Shown in pieces: positions 34,339 to 44,055 of a stretch of DNA of 51,794 bases. Position numbers and translations under genes: made by a program. The stretch comes from an uncultured Eubacteriales bacterium. GTDB taxonomy: Bacteria > Bacillota > Clostridia > Oscillospirales > Acutalibacteraceae. Each line of letters opens with the position of its first letter. Positions within the stretch are counted from its first letter, which is position 1. The notes under the pieces are model-generated. The model was not told where the DNA came from. It saw only the letters and a program-made list of their open reading frames with translations, and did not search any database. The stretch spans positions 1 through 51,794 of the forward strand of contig ONCX01000013.1 in NCBI GenBank assembly GCA_900316455.1, given 5' to 3'.

Positions 34339-36345
34339 TCATTGAATTCCCAACGCTCTCATGACCGCCGCGGCAAAAGCGCAAACAACGCAGCCGGTCA
34401 GGGTTGGAATTATAATGGAAAGCGCGGTCCATTTGAGACTTTTTGTTTCCCTGTAAATCGTGACGCAGGTAGTGGCGCAGGGCCAGTGCATCAGGGTGAA
34501 GAGCATGACGCAGACCGCCGTTGAGACATTCCAGCCATTATCGAGCAGCAGGGAACGAATGGCGGCGGTATCATTTGAACCGGTAATGCTTCCATGCGCC
34601 ATGTACGCCATTATCATCAGCGGAATGACCGTTTCGTTAGCCGGAAATCCGAGAATGAACGCGGTCAGAATCACGCCGTCCATGCCGAGTAAGCTTCCCA
34701 GTGGATCGAGAAATTGACATATGATGTTCAACAGTGAAGCTCCGCCGATACGGATATTTGCCGTTATCCAGATCAACGCGCCTGCGGGAGCCGCGACAGC
34801 CGCCGCACGTCCAAGGACAAATATCGTGCGGTCGAGCGCCGAGCGGATTATAACGCTGAGAAACCTCGGCTTGCGGTAGGGCGGCAGCTCCAGCGCGAAT
34901 GAAGACGGAGTGCCCCTGAGCAGCGTAACGGAAAGCAGCTTTGATACGCCGAATGAAGCGGCAAGTCCGAGACAGATAAGTCCCGTGAGCATCATCGCGC
35001 CGAGAACGGAGTCAAACGGCGGCGCGGCGCTGCCTAAGAAAAACATGGAGATAAGCGCTGTCAGTATGGGAAAACGTCCGTTGCATGGAATAAAGCTGTT
35101 TGTTACCGTGGCGATAATTCTCTCGCGGGGCGAGTCGATTATTCTGCACCCCGTCACGCCAACCGCGTTGCAGCCGAAGCCCATGCATGAGGTGAGCGCC
35201 TGCTTGCCGCAGGTTCCGCACTTGTGGAGACAGCTGTCGAGATTGAAAGCGGCTCTGGGGAGATATCCCGAATCCTCAAGCAGGGTGAAAAGCGGGAAGA
35301 ATATAGCCATCGGAGGCAGCATTACGGAGATTATTTTTGTCATGACGCGGTAAACGCCTTCCACGAGCATATTTTTTATGAATCCGGGAGCGCTGAAAAA
35401 ATCGAGCCTTTGCCGCAGCGGATGTTCAAGACGTGAGAATATTTCCGCCAGCCATTCAGATGGGTAATTCGCGCCGATTATAGTCAGCCAGAACACCGCG
35501 CAAAGCAGCATAAGCATACAGACCCGTCCGGTTATCCTGCCGGTGAATATCCTGTCGAGCTTCATATCGAGCTTGGAGCGGGAATTGGCTTTGTCCCTGA
35601 CAACGCACTGCTCGCATACCGCGTCGGCTGTGAGTATTCTGCGCGAAGCGGCGCAGGCGGCGTCACAAGGCTTTTGTTCTTCGGGCGCGGATATGCCGGA
35701 GTGTGCGGGCGGCTTTACCTTTGAGCATTCGCCCGCGATGCATTCCTCAAGCTCGCGCATTCCTTTACCGTGTGCGGCGGAGGCTGGAATTACAGGCATT
35801 CCAAGTATTTTTGAAAGCCTGCGCGTATCGACGTGGATTCCCCTGCGTTCCGCTTCGTCGGTGAGATTGACGCATATGATGATGCTGCGTGTCAGCTCTG
35901 CCGTTTCGAGAGCGAATGCTATCCCGCGTCTCAGACAGCCCGCGTCGCACACGACGACCACAGCGTCGGCGCTGCCGGAAAGCAGGAATTTCAGCGCCGC
36001 ATCTTCCTCGGCGGAACGGGGAGTATATGAGTACATTCCGGGGATATCCACGACGCGGAATCGTCTGCCGCCGTATCGGAAAAATCCCTCAGCCGTCTCC
36101 ACTGTTTTCCCCGCCCAGTTTCCCGTATGCTGCCGAAGTCCGGTGAGCCGGTTGAATACCGTGCTTTTGCCGACATTGGGATTTCCGGCAAGTACAACCA
36201 CCGGTTCCGCGCAGTCTTCAGATAATGCATTGCAGCCGGTTCCGCGACGCCGGAATATGCCTTTTAGATGCGCGGGAATAGATTTTTTACGCGTTTTCCC
36301 TAAATGGATATGGAACGCATTGGACAGTTTACCGAAAAAATTCAT
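34339..36345 (-). CDS. feoB: FeoB-family ferrous iron (or other divalent metal) transporter, variant type
   Basis: FeoB couples an N-terminal G domain to membrane transport of Fe(II). G1 is AGNPNVGKSTVFN, G3 is VDIPGMYSYTP and G4 is NLTDE. A basic N-terminal extension of about 45 residues precedes the G domain. A cysteine-rich linker (CDAACAAS, CEQC) precedes the first membrane gate domain. The usual gate segment reads GFGCNAVGVTGCRIIDSPRER and SFIPCNGRFP, with extra cysteines compared with the other FeoB here. At 668 residues it is on the short side of the family. Its start overlaps the feoA stop by 17 bases. Iron is the likely metal; manganese is possible, as for some FeoB2 proteins. Confidence 0.9.
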   Translation of the reverse strand: MNFFGKLSNAFHIHLGKTRKKSIPAHLKGIFRRRGTGCNALSEDCAEPVVVLAGNPNVGKSTVFNRLTGLRQHTGNWAGKTVETAEGFFRYGGRRFRVVDIPGMYSYTPRSAEEDAALKFLLSGSADAVVVVCDAGCLRRGIAFALETAELTRSIIICVNLTDEAERRGIHVDTRRLSKILGMPVIPASAAHGKGMRELEECIAGECSKVKPPAHSGISAPEEQKPCDAACAASRRILTADAVCEQCVVRDKANSRSKLDMKLDRIFTGRITGRVCMLMLLCAVFWLTIIGANYPSEWLAEIFSRLEHPLRQRLDFFSAPGFIKNMLVEGVYRVMTKIISVMLPPMAIFFPLFTLLEDSGYLPRAAFNLDSCLHKCGTCGKQALTSCMGFGCNAVGVTGCRIIDSPRERIIATVTNSFIPCNGRFPILTALISMFFLGSAAPPFDSVLGAMMLTGLICLGLAASFGVSKLLSVTLLRGTPSSFALELPPYRKPRFLSVIIRSALDRTIFVLGRAAAVAAPAGALIWITANIRIGGASLLNIICQFLDPLGSLLGMDGVILTAFILGFPANETVIPLMIMAYMAHGSITGSNDTAAIRSLLLDNGWNVSTAVCVMLFTLMHWPCATTCVTIYRETKSLKWTALSIIIPTLTGCVVCAFAAAVMRALGIQ

Positions 36346-36580
36346 AATTCATCACCGTTATTCCCTCCGCGTCGGAGGCTCTGAGAGCTATCACCGCGTC
36401 CCTTATAAGATATGCCGCCGGATCGCCTGACGGCGCGGAAAAGAGCCGGTTGACCCTTGCGCCGCTTACAAATCCAAGCTCGATGAGCCGCTGTCCGAGA
36501 CCGCCGCATTCGCCGATAGAGACCACTCTGCCGGATTCCCCGTCACGGAGGTCGCAGAGCGCGCGCTTTTGTTTTTCCAT
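36329..36580 (-). CDS. feoA: FeoA domain protein
   Basis: FeoA is a small SH3-like partner of FeoB in the cytoplasm. The 83-residue protein has the typical DLRDGESGRVVSIGECGGLGQRLIELGF start, then the beta segments with GDPAAYLIRDAVIALR. The ATG at 36580 matches the family N-terminus and has GGTGGAAG upstream; the frame is open to 36676 but without similarity. It overlaps feoB and heads this minus-strand operon, divergent from the PHP gene. Confidence 0.88.
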   Translation of the reverse strand: MEKQKRALCDLRDGESGRVVSIGECGGLGQRLIELGFVSGARVNRLFSAPSGDPAAYLIRDAVIALRASDAEGITVMNYEFFR

Positions 36581-36741
36581 GACTTCCACCGCCTTTTCTG
36601 ATTTCAGAATATGCTTCTGGAACAAAAATGTGATATATAATTTGTGATATATAATTGTTGAATATTTCGCTTGCAAATTAAAGCGGCGGATATTATAATC
36701 ATTTTATGCTTATTAATGACGCGGGGAGGACTGGCTGAAAA

Positions 36742-37524
36742 ATGCTTACAAATTATCACACGCACTGTGATCTCTGCAAACACGCGGAGGGAAACGTCGA
36801 GGATTACGTTAAACAGGCGGTAAAGGACGGGTTTGACGTTCTGGGAATGAGCGATCATGTGCCTTATCCGGATTACGACTACGGTTACAGAATGGAATTT
36901 GCGGAAATATGGGATTATATCTGTGACGTGCGCGACGCTCAGAAGAAATACGGCGGCAGGTTAAGAATACTGCTCGGATTCGAGAGCGAGTATATGCGCG
37001 AGTACCGCGGTTATTATGAGGAACTTCTCGATGAATACGGGGTGGAATATCTGATTTTAGGTCAGCATTTCTATGACATAAAAGGCTATTGGAACAGCGC
37101 GTATAACATATCCGATACAGCCGAATGCGTGACATATGCACGCAGCGTGAGCGAGGGTCTCGACACGGGATATTATTCGCTGCTTGCCCACCCTGACATT
37201 GTGGGAGTCAACCGTCTGGAATGGGACAGGAATATGGACGAAATGAGCGATATAATCATTAACAGCGCCGTAAAGAACGGCATTCCGCTTGAAATCAACG
37301 CCAACGGCGTGCGAAGGGGAACATACGTTGATTCTCTTGGAACGCATTTCACGTACCCGCACTTCAGATTCTGGGAGAAGGTAGCCGGAAGCGGAGCGGA
37401 GGTAGTGATAAGCGCGGACTGCCACAATCCCGCGCTTCTGAATGACGGCGACGTGGAGAAATGCCGCGAATTAGCGAAAATCTGGGGCTTGAATGTGATT
37501 GATGAAATTAAGGTGAGAAGATGA
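36742..37524 (+). CDS. PHP-domain phosphatase (HisJ-like histidinol-phosphatase family)
   Basis: PHP phosphatases use a trinuclear metal site. The ligand motifs are present: NYHTHCD, MSDHVPYP, GFESEYM, LILGQHF, LLAHPDIV and ISADCHNP. The length of 260 residues fits HisJ/HisK. It would act on histidinol phosphate or another phosphate ester in the cytoplasm. No other his genes are near, so histidine synthesis is not supported by context. GGGGAGG lies upstream of the ATG. Its stop overlaps the start of the FeoA-FeoB gene (ATGA), so the two are translationally coupled. Confidence 0.85.
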   Translation: MLTNYHTHCDLCKHAEGNVEDYVKQAVKDGFDVLGMSDHVPYPDYDYGYRMEFAEIWDYICDVRDAQKKYGGRLRILLGFESEYMREYRGYYEELLDEYGVEYLILGQHFYDIKGYWNSAYNISDTAECVTYARSVSEGLDTGYYSLLAHPDIVGVNRLEWDRNMDEMSDIIINSAVKNGIPLEINANGVRRGTYVDSLGTHFTYPHFRFWEKVAGSGAEVVISADCHNPALLNDGDVEKCRELAKIWGLNVIDEIKVRR

Positions 37525-39869
37525 CGTTAAAGGATCTGAAGCCGGGGGAATCCGGCATAATCAAGACGGTAGGCGGGACGGGAGCGCTGCGCCAGCATTT
37601 TCTGGACATGGGAGTTATCCCGGGCGCGGAGGTAACGGTTATCAAATTCGCGCCGATGGGCGATCCGGTGGAGCTTCGCATTCACGGCTACGAGCTGACG
37701 CTGCGTTTGGACGACGCTGACAAAATCGACGTGCGGACTTTCATTCCGTCGGCGAAGACGGAGCCTGAGGAAAAAAGAAAGAAAAGAACGGAACACCCCG
37801 GACTTGGCGAGGAAGGAAAATTTCACCCCAAGGGCAGCGGAAATCCCCTGCCCGCCGGCACAAAGCTGACATTTGCGCTTGTAGGCAATCAGAACAGCGG
37901 CAAGACGACGCTCTTCAATCAGCTCACCGGAGCGAATCAGCACGTCGGCAACTTCCCGGGCGTTACGGTTGACCGCAAGGACGGAGTCATACGCGGGCAC
38001 GACAACACTCTTATAACCGACCTGCCTGGTATATATTCCATGTCGCCTTACACCGGCGAGGAGCTTGTCTCGCGTGACTTCGTGCTGAATGAAAAGCCCC
38101 ACGGAATAATCAACATTGTTGACGCCACCAATATTGAACGCAATCTTTATCTCACGATGCAGCTTCTGGAGATAGGTATACCGACGGTAGTCGCCCTGAA
38201 TATGATGGACGAGATGACCGGCAACGGCGGAACGGTTGACATTAACGCCATGGAGGAAATGTTAGGCGTGCCTGTTGTCCCCATTTCCGCGGCGAAGAAT
38301 GAGGGCGTGGACGAGCTTGTAAAGCACGCGTTCCATATTGCCAAATATCAGGAAAGACCGCTCAGACAGGACTTCTGCGACTCGACGCACAGCGGCGGAG
38401 CCGTTCACAGAGCGCTTCACGCGGTGATTCACATGACTGAGGATCACGCCGAGCGGAGCGGACTGCCAGTGCGGTTTGCGGCGAGCAAGCTTATCGAGGG
38501 GGACGAGCTTATCATGAATCAGCTCGGACTCGATCAGAATGAAAAGGAAACGCTTGAGCATATTGTGCTGCAAATGGAGAAGGAACGCGGACTTGACCGC
38601 AGCGCCGCAATAGCTGATATGCGTTTTGCATATATAAAAAAGGTGTGCGACCGCTGCGTTACAAAGCCGCGTGAGAGCCGCGAGCATATCCGCAGCCGCA
38701 GGATCGACAGGATTCTCACGGGCAAATATACCGCCATTCCAACGTTTATCGCGATTATGGGACTTGTATTCTATCTGACCTTCAATGTGATAGGCGCGTG
38801 GCTTCAGGGAATTCTGGAGAGCGGTATAGACGCGCTCGAAAATGCCGCCGCCTCAGCCATGTCAGCCGGAAATGTCAACGTCGTCATTCAGGATCTTGTG
38901 ATAAACGGGCTGTTTGAGGGCGTGGGGAGCGTGTTGAGCTTTCTTCCCATAATTGTCACTATGTTTTTCTTCCTGTCGCTGCTTGAGGACAGCGGTTATA
39001 TTGCGCGAGTCGCGTTCTTTACGGATAAGCTGCTCAGGAAAATCGGACTATCCGGAAGAAGCATCGTCCCGCTGCTGATAGGCTTCGGCTGCACGGTTCC
39101 GGCTGTGATGTCCACCCGCACGCTTCCGAGCGAGCGCGACCGCAAGATGACGATTCTTCTCACACCGTTCATGTCCTGCACCGCGAAGCTTCCGATATAC
39201 GCGTTTTTTGTAAGCACATTCTTCCCGAATTACGGCGGCGCGGTGATGACGCTGCTGTATATAATCGGAATATTCACCGGAATTATTGTGGCGCTGCTCT
39301 TCAAAAAGACGCTGTTCAGGGGCGAGGCCGTTCCGTTTGTAATGGAGCTTCCGAATTACCGCCTGCCGAGTCCGCGAAACGTTATGCAGCTTTTGTGGGA
39401 AAAGGCAAAGGATTTTTTGCAGAGGGCGTTTTCGGTAATTCTGATTGCTACGATAATCGTCTGGTTCCTGCAGAGCTTTGATTTCCGTCTTAATCAGGCG
39501 GCGGATTCGCATGAAAGCATTCTGGCTGCGGTTTCCGGAATGCTTGTGCCGTTATTCGTTCCGCTTGGACTGGGCGACTGGCGCATAGTGACCTCGTTAA
39601 TAAGCGGATTCATGGCTAAAGAGAGCGTTGTTTCAACGCTGGAGGTGCTGTTCGGAGCCGAAGGCGGCATTGCCGCGGCGATAACTCCGGCGGCAGCGGC
39701 TTCGCTGCTCGTTTTCTGCCTGCTTTATACGCCGTGCGTGGCAGCCGTCGCTTCTGTAAAACGGGAGCTTGGCGCGAAGTGGGCGATAACCGTTGTGCTG
39801 TGGCAGTGCGCCGTGGCGTGGCTCGCCGCGCTGCTTGTCAGGCTGATTTGCCTGTCTTGCGGGCTTTGA
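37521..39869 (+). CDS. feoB: FeoA-FeoB fusion ferrous iron transporter
   Basis: A FeoA domain (about 1-72, LKDLKPGESGIIKTVGG and GDPVELRIHGYELTLR) is joined through a basic linker to a complete FeoB. The G domain has VGNQNSGKTTLFNQLTG, TDLPGIYSMSP and NMMDE; about 100 residues of helical GDI domain follow. Two gate regions contain GFGCTVPAVMSTRTL and PFMSCTAKLPIYAFF, with the usual cysteines. The total of 782 residues agrees with a fused protein. It is coupled to the PHP gene and lies about 1.2 kb from the separate feoA-feoB pair on the other strand, so the strain has two distinct Feo systems side by side. Confidence 0.94.
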   Translation: MTLKDLKPGESGIIKTVGGTGALRQHFLDMGVIPGAEVTVIKFAPMGDPVELRIHGYELTLRLDDADKIDVRTFIPSAKTEPEEKRKKRTEHPGLGEEGKFHPKGSGNPLPAGTKLTFALVGNQNSGKTTLFNQLTGANQHVGNFPGVTVDRKDGVIRGHDNTLITDLPGIYSMSPYTGEELVSRDFVLNEKPHGIINIVDATNIERNLYLTMQLLEIGIPTVVALNMMDEMTGNGGTVDINAMEEMLGVPVVPISAAKNEGVDELVKHAFHIAKYQERPLRQDFCDSTHSGGAVHRALHAVIHMTEDHAERSGLPVRFAASKLIEGDELIMNQLGLDQNEKETLEHIVLQMEKERGLDRSAAIADMRFAYIKKVCDRCVTKPRESREHIRSRRIDRILTGKYTAIPTFIAIMGLVFYLTFNVIGAWLQGILESGIDALENAAASAMSAGNVNVVIQDLVINGLFEGVGSVLSFLPIIVTMFFFLSLLEDSGYIARVAFFTDKLLRKIGLSGRSIVPLLIGFGCTVPAVMSTRTLPSERDRKMTILLTPFMSCTAKLPIYAFFVSTFFPNYGGAVMTLLYIIGIFTGIIVALLFKKTLFRGEAVPFVMELPNYRLPSPRNVMQLLWEKAKDFLQRAFSVILIATIIVWFLQSFDFRLNQAADSHESILAAVSGMLVPLFVPLGLGDWRIVTSLISGFMAKESVVSTLEVLFGAEGGIAAAITPAAAASLLVFCLLYTPCVAAVASVKRELGAKWAITVVLWQCAVAWLAALLVRLICLSCGL

Positions 39870-40044
39870 ATCCTTTTGCGGACTGAACAGGCTTTTAGGC
39901 TCTTAATTAATACTTAGTTAACATAAAACCGTATTGACAATACCCTCACAAAATGGTATAATAATTAGGTTAAAAGTGTGCCGGATAAGTCTGTGGACGT
40001 GGGATTACGGCGCTTTTTCCCCAAAAAAACGGAGGTTTTGTGCA

Positions 40045-42861
40045 ATGAAAGCTTATTCATCCTGTTCGGGAACAGGTCTGTCGGACGCTTTGCGGCGTGT
40101 CATTGGCGTTATTATTGCTGCTTCAGTTGTTTTTTCGCTGTGGGCGGCTTCAGCGCCCGACGTTTATGCAGCTACGAGTTCTTCTGTCACAAAGGTTGTC
40201 ATTACCGCTAAACAGGTCAACATACGTTCCGGCGCGGGAACGGATACCGAGAAGGTCGGCAAGGCGTATGAGGGACAATCCTTTAACTATCTCGGAAAAA
40301 AGAAGAATAAAACCGGCAATCTCTGGTACAAGCTCCGTTATTCCTCAACCAAGACCGGCTGGGTCTCGTCTGATTACAGCAAGCTTCAGACCGGCAGCGA
40401 TAATTCCAAGACTACTACCACCGCGAAAGCCGTATCGACAAAGAGAGTTGTCATTACGGCTTCCGAGATAAACATACGTTCCGGAGCTGGAATTGACACC
40501 GAAAAGCTCGGTAAGGCGGGACAGGGACAGTCCTATGAATATCTGGGCAGCAAAAAGAACAAGTCCGGCAATATCTGGTATCAGATACGGTTCAATTCAA
40601 AGGTAGGCTGGGTCTCGTCCGAATACAGCAAGCTTGAAACCGAAGAACCCGCAACCACTACGGCAGCCGCCGTGGTTACAATAAAACAGGTTGTAGTCAC
40701 AGGCAATTATGTTTATGTCAGGTCGAATGCCGGCACGAAGTATTCAAAGCTCGGCACTGCAAAAAAAGGAAAGACGTTCACGTATATCACAAGCAAGAAG
40801 GATTCGTCAGGAAAGCTGTGGTATAATATACAGTATACCTCCGCAAAGAAAGGCTGGGTATTAAGCACATTCTGCACCGTTAAGACAACAACGCAGACCG
40901 TCAGGACAACGACCACCACAGCGGCGGCAGCTTCGACGGATAAAAAGCAGGTTGTCGTCACGGGCAACGTAGTAAACGTCAGATCGGGAGCCGGTACGAA
41001 TTATTCCAAGTTAGGCTCCGTAAAAAACGGGAACACATTTGACTATCTCGACAGCAAAAAGGATTCCAAGGGCGCTGTGTGGTACAGCATTCAGTACACG
41101 CCGACGATGAAGGCGTGGATAATGAGCGAATACTGCACGCTTAAAACTGCTGATGAAGCAGTCAGTACCACAGCATCGACTACGGCTCAGAATGAGAAAA
41201 AGCAGGTTGTAGTTACAGGCAATGTCGTGAACGTCAGATCGGACGCGGGAACGAATTATTCCAAGTTAGGTTCCGTAAAAAACGGGAACACATTTGACTA
41301 TATCGACAGCAAAAAGGATTCCAAGGGCGTTGTGTGGTACAGTATTCAGTACACGCCGACAATGAAGGCGTGGATCATGAGCGACTACTGCACGCTTAAA
41401 ACGGCTGGTGAAACAGTAAGCACCACAGAGTCTACAACCGCTTCAACGACTGCGACTCAGAAAAAACAGGTTGTTATCACAGGCAACGTTGTCAACGTCA
41501 GGTCTGACGCGGGTACGAATTATACCAAGCTCGGAACGGCAAAAAGCGGAAATGTGTTTGATTACATCGGAAGCAAAAATGATTCCAAGGGTGCTGTCTG
41601 GTACAATATACAGTACACCTCATCAAAAAAAGGCTGGGTAATGGGAAGCTATGCCAAGCTGCAATCCGAGTCGGATAACACGACCAATGCGACTTCGGCG
41701 ACAGAAACAACGGCGACTACCCAAACAACAGCAACGACAGGAACCACGGCTACAAATCCGCCGGAGCCGGAAAAGCCTCTTGACACCAATGTGCTCATAC
41801 TTTCCGATTCTCTGAATGTCCGTGCCGACGCCTCCGCTTCCGCCGCTAAGGTAGGAAAGGCGAGTCTGGGTCAGCTTTGCAAATATCTTGAAAGCAAAAA
41901 GGATTCCAGCGGCGTTCTGTGGTATAAAATACAGCTGAATTCTTCAACATCAGGCTGGGTAACTTCAGAATACGCGCATATGAGATCGGAGGCAAACAAG
42001 AATCTCGGAGTCAATACGGACAGCACGCGTTATATAAAACGCACTGTCACTGTTACCAAGAGTAAGGCGTCGCTTCGCACATCTCTGACTTCGTCTTACA
42101 AAAACGCCGGTACGGTTGCGAAAGGCAAGAAATTCACAGCTCTCAGTTGGGGAACCGATTACACCGGAACCACATTTTATTCATTCAGATACAGCGGCAA
42201 GGTAGTCTGGATATCGAGCAAGGATGTTTCTATTTCCGACAAGTTTACCACCATTCCGGTCCGCACGTTCAGCGACGGAAGCAATACCCCAGTTATTTAC
42301 CTTTCGCCGTCAAATCAGACAGACAACGCTTTTGCTGTGGGCAACACCACCGAGCAGAAGCAGATGTATCGCGTCGCTGAGGCATTGCAGGCAATTCTTG
42401 AAAAGGAATATATCTGCGAAGTACGTATTGCGCCGCTGAGTCTCCCTGTCAGAATCAACGGACGCGCTTATGACGCGTATCTATGCCGCGCCAATGTCTA
42501 TCTTGCCATTCACAGCAACGCCGGCGGAGACAAGTACGGCATTCACGGCGCCTTTGGTTATTATTTCCCCGCAAGCAGCCAGAGTGAGCAGCTGGCGAGC
42601 AGCATTATCAGTGAGATGGATAAGATAGCGGTTGCAAAATCCAATATCAAAAAGCCGCTTGTTGACGGTATGGCGGCATTCAACGGTACGGGCTACTCGG
42701 ATATCCGCAATCCTTCTTTTTACGGCATACCCAGTGTGCTTGCCGAAGTCGAATATCACGATAACGCGACCTATGCCCAGTGGATCATCAACAATCCCGA
42801 TAAAATAGCTCGTGCGCTTGCCAATTCGCTTGAGCAGACCATGAGTCTTAAAAAGAAATAA
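40045..42861 (+). CDS. Secreted multi-SH3b protein with amidase_3-like C-terminus
   Basis: A signal peptide (about residues 1-42, ending VYA-A) is followed by seven SH3b repeats plus a weaker eighth, joined by Thr-rich linkers. Each repeat has a VNVRSGAGTNYSKLG-like core and a GWV end. SH3b domains bind peptidoglycan. The C-terminal 190 residues resemble N-acetylmuramoyl-L-alanine amidases: the Zn-His motif YLAIHSNAGG, the catalytic Glu in VLAEVEYHDN, and a Zn-Glu candidate in GNTTEQKQM. The usual first Zn histidine (PGHGG) is replaced by LSPSNQTDN, so activity is uncertain. ATG at 40045 has GGAGG 9 bases upstream; 37 in-frame codons before it lack a signal. Confidence 0.88.
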   Translation: MKAYSSCSGTGLSDALRRVIGVIIAASVVFSLWAASAPDVYAATSSSVTKVVITAKQVNIRSGAGTDTEKVGKAYEGQSFNYLGKKKNKTGNLWYKLRYSSTKTGWVSSDYSKLQTGSDNSKTTTTAKAVSTKRVVITASEINIRSGAGIDTEKLGKAGQGQSYEYLGSKKNKSGNIWYQIRFNSKVGWVSSEYSKLETEEPATTTAAAVVTIKQVVVTGNYVYVRSNAGTKYSKLGTAKKGKTFTYITSKKDSSGKLWYNIQYTSAKKGWVLSTFCTVKTTTQTVRTTTTTAAAASTDKKQVVVTGNVVNVRSGAGTNYSKLGSVKNGNTFDYLDSKKDSKGAVWYSIQYTPTMKAWIMSEYCTLKTADEAVSTTASTTAQNEKKQVVVTGNVVNVRSDAGTNYSKLGSVKNGNTFDYIDSKKDSKGVVWYSIQYTPTMKAWIMSDYCTLKTAGETVSTTESTTASTTATQKKQVVITGNVVNVRSDAGTNYTKLGTAKSGNVFDYIGSKNDSKGAVWYNIQYTSSKKGWVMGSYAKLQSESDNTTNATSATETTATTQTTATTGTTATNPPEPEKPLDTNVLILSDSLNVRADASASAAKVGKASLGQLCKYLESKKDSSGVLWYKIQLNSSTSGWVTSEYAHMRSEANKNLGVNTDSTRYIKRTVTVTKSKASLRTSLTSSYKNAGTVAKGKKFTALSWGTDYTGTTFYSFRYSGKVVWISSKDVSISDKFTTIPVRTFSDGSNTPVIYLSPSNQTDNAFAVGNTTEQKQMYRVAEALQAILEKEYICEVRIAPLSLPVRINGRAYDAYLCRANVYLAIHSNAGGDKYGIHGAFGYYFPASSQSEQLASSIISEMDKIAVAKSNIKKPLVDGMAAFNGTGYSDIRNPSFYGIPSVLAEVEYHDNATYAQWIINNPDKIARALANSLEQTMSLKKK
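40948..41403 (+). repeat. Near-identical SH3b-coding tandem repeats
   Basis: SH3b repeats four and five (about 40948-41157 and 41201-41403) are nearly identical at base level, including the stretches coding VKNGNTFDY and PTMKAWIMS. This points to recent in-gene duplication. Repeats three and six are more diverged. Confidence 0.8.
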
Positions 42862-42871
42862 ATAAAATGCT

Positions 42872-42920
42872 ACAAGACTCTGCACCGTCATAAACAAGGC
42901 GGTTCGGAGTCTTGTTTTAT
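42872..42920 (+). terminator. Terminator after the SH3b gene
   Basis: ACAAGACTC (42872-42880) pairs with GAGTCTTGT (42907-42915), followed by a T-rich run to 42930. Confidence 0.8.
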
Positions 42921-42940
42921 TCGTTTTTTTAATGATTTAC

Positions 42941-42967
42941 TTGACAAAGCATACAATATAGTATAAA
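42941..42967 (+). promoter_or_regulatory. Promoter of the nucleotide-sugar operon
   Basis: A consensus TTGACA (42941-42946) is followed by TATAAA (42962-42967) at 15 bases. GGGAGGA at 42994-43000 is the ribosome site for rfbB. Confidence 0.65.
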
Positions 42968-43008
42968 ATTTAAAGATGATTTTCGGAATTATCGGGAGGA
43001 AAAAGCTT

Positions 43009-44028
43009 ATGACAGTTATTGTTACTGGCGGCGCCGGTTTTATAGGCGGAAATTTTATTCACTATTATCTAAAAGAGCATCCTGAGGACAGGGTTGTATG
43101 TATCGACAAGCTGACCTACGCCGGAAATCTTTCCACGCTTGCTCCCGTTATGGACAACAAAAATTTCCGTTTTGTTAAGCTGGATATCTGCGACAGAGCG
43201 GGGGTATTCGCTCTGTTTGAGGAGGAAAAGCCGGACTGCGTTATAAATTTCGCGGCGGAATCCCATGTTGACCGGTCCATCGAGGATCCGGGTATATTCC
43301 TTCAGACCAATATCATAGGAACGTCCGTACTGATGGACGCCTGCCGCGCTTTTGGAAACGTGAGATTTCATCAGGTTTCCACCGACGAGGTATACGGCGA
43401 CCTGCCGCTCGACCGTCCCGATCTTTTCTTTACCGAGGAAACGCCGATTCATACGTCGTCGCCATACAGCTCGTCAAAGGCGGGGGCGGATCTGCTTGTT
43501 CTCGCATACCTGCGTACCTACGGTCTGCCCGTGACAATATCCAGATGCTCGAATAATTACGGTCCATACCATTTTCCTGAGAAGCTAATTCCGCTTATGA
43601 TAGCCAATGCCCTTGCGGATAAGCCTCTTCCGGTCTACGGCAACGGACAGAATGTCCGCGACTGGCTCTATGTAGAGGATCACTGCAAGGCAATTGACCT
43701 GATAATCCGCAAGGGACGCATAGGTGAGGTTTACAATGTCGGCGGGCACAATGAGATGGCAAACATCGACATAGTAAAGCTGATATGCCGCGAGCTTGGC
43801 AAGCCTGAAAGCCTGATAACCTATGTGACAGACCGCAAGGGTCACGATATGAGATACGCTATTGATCCCACGAAAATTCACAATGAACTCGGCTGGCTGC
43901 CAGAGACAAAATTCAGGGACGGCATTAAAAAGACGATCCAATGGTATCTTGACAACAAACCATGGTGGGAAGAAATCATCAGCGGAGAATATCAGAATTA
44001 TTATGCCAAAATGTACGGCAATAGATAA
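43009..44028 (+). CDS. rfbB: dTDP-glucose 4,6-dehydratase
   Basis: The enzyme makes dTDP-4-keto-6-deoxyglucose, precursor of dTDP-rhamnose and other deoxysugars. The short-chain dehydrogenase fold shows GGAGFIGG (NAD), the catalytic pair in [14 protein letters not shown] (Tyr-x3-Lys) and [18 protein letters not shown], which is characteristic of RmlB. At 339 residues it is complete. ATG at 43009 has GGGAGGA 8 bases upstream. No rmlA, C or D gene follows in this window; the product must be used by enzymes coded elsewhere. Confidence 0.94.
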   Translation: MTVIVTGGAGFIGGNFIHYYLKEHPEDRVVCIDKLTYAGNLSTLAPVMDNKNFRFVKLDICDRAGVFALFEEEKPDCVINFAAESHVDRSIEDPGIFLQTNIIGTSVLMDACRAFGNVRFHQVSTDEVYGDLPLDRPDLFFTEETPIHTSSPYSSSKAGADLLVLAYLRTYGLPVTISRCSNNYGPYHFPEKLIPLMIANALADKPLPVYGNGQNVRDWLYVEDHCKAIDLIIRKGRIGEVYNVGGHNEMANIDIVKLICRELGKPESLITYVTDRKGHDMRYAIDPTKIHNELGWLPETKFRDGIKKTIQWYLDNKPWWEEIISGEYQNYYAKMYGNR

Positions 44029-44055
44029 TATAAGACTGTAGTGGTGGAGATAATC

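Noticed and set aside
35543-36430. Plus-strand open frame of 295 codons opposite feoB
   Set aside because: It is antisense to the conserved G domain and low-complexity serine/arginine-rich; no start site.
40045-42861. Regular repeats that could be taken for a repeat array or CRISPR
   Set aside because: Repeats are about 200 bases, in frame and code SH3b modules; there are no spacers.
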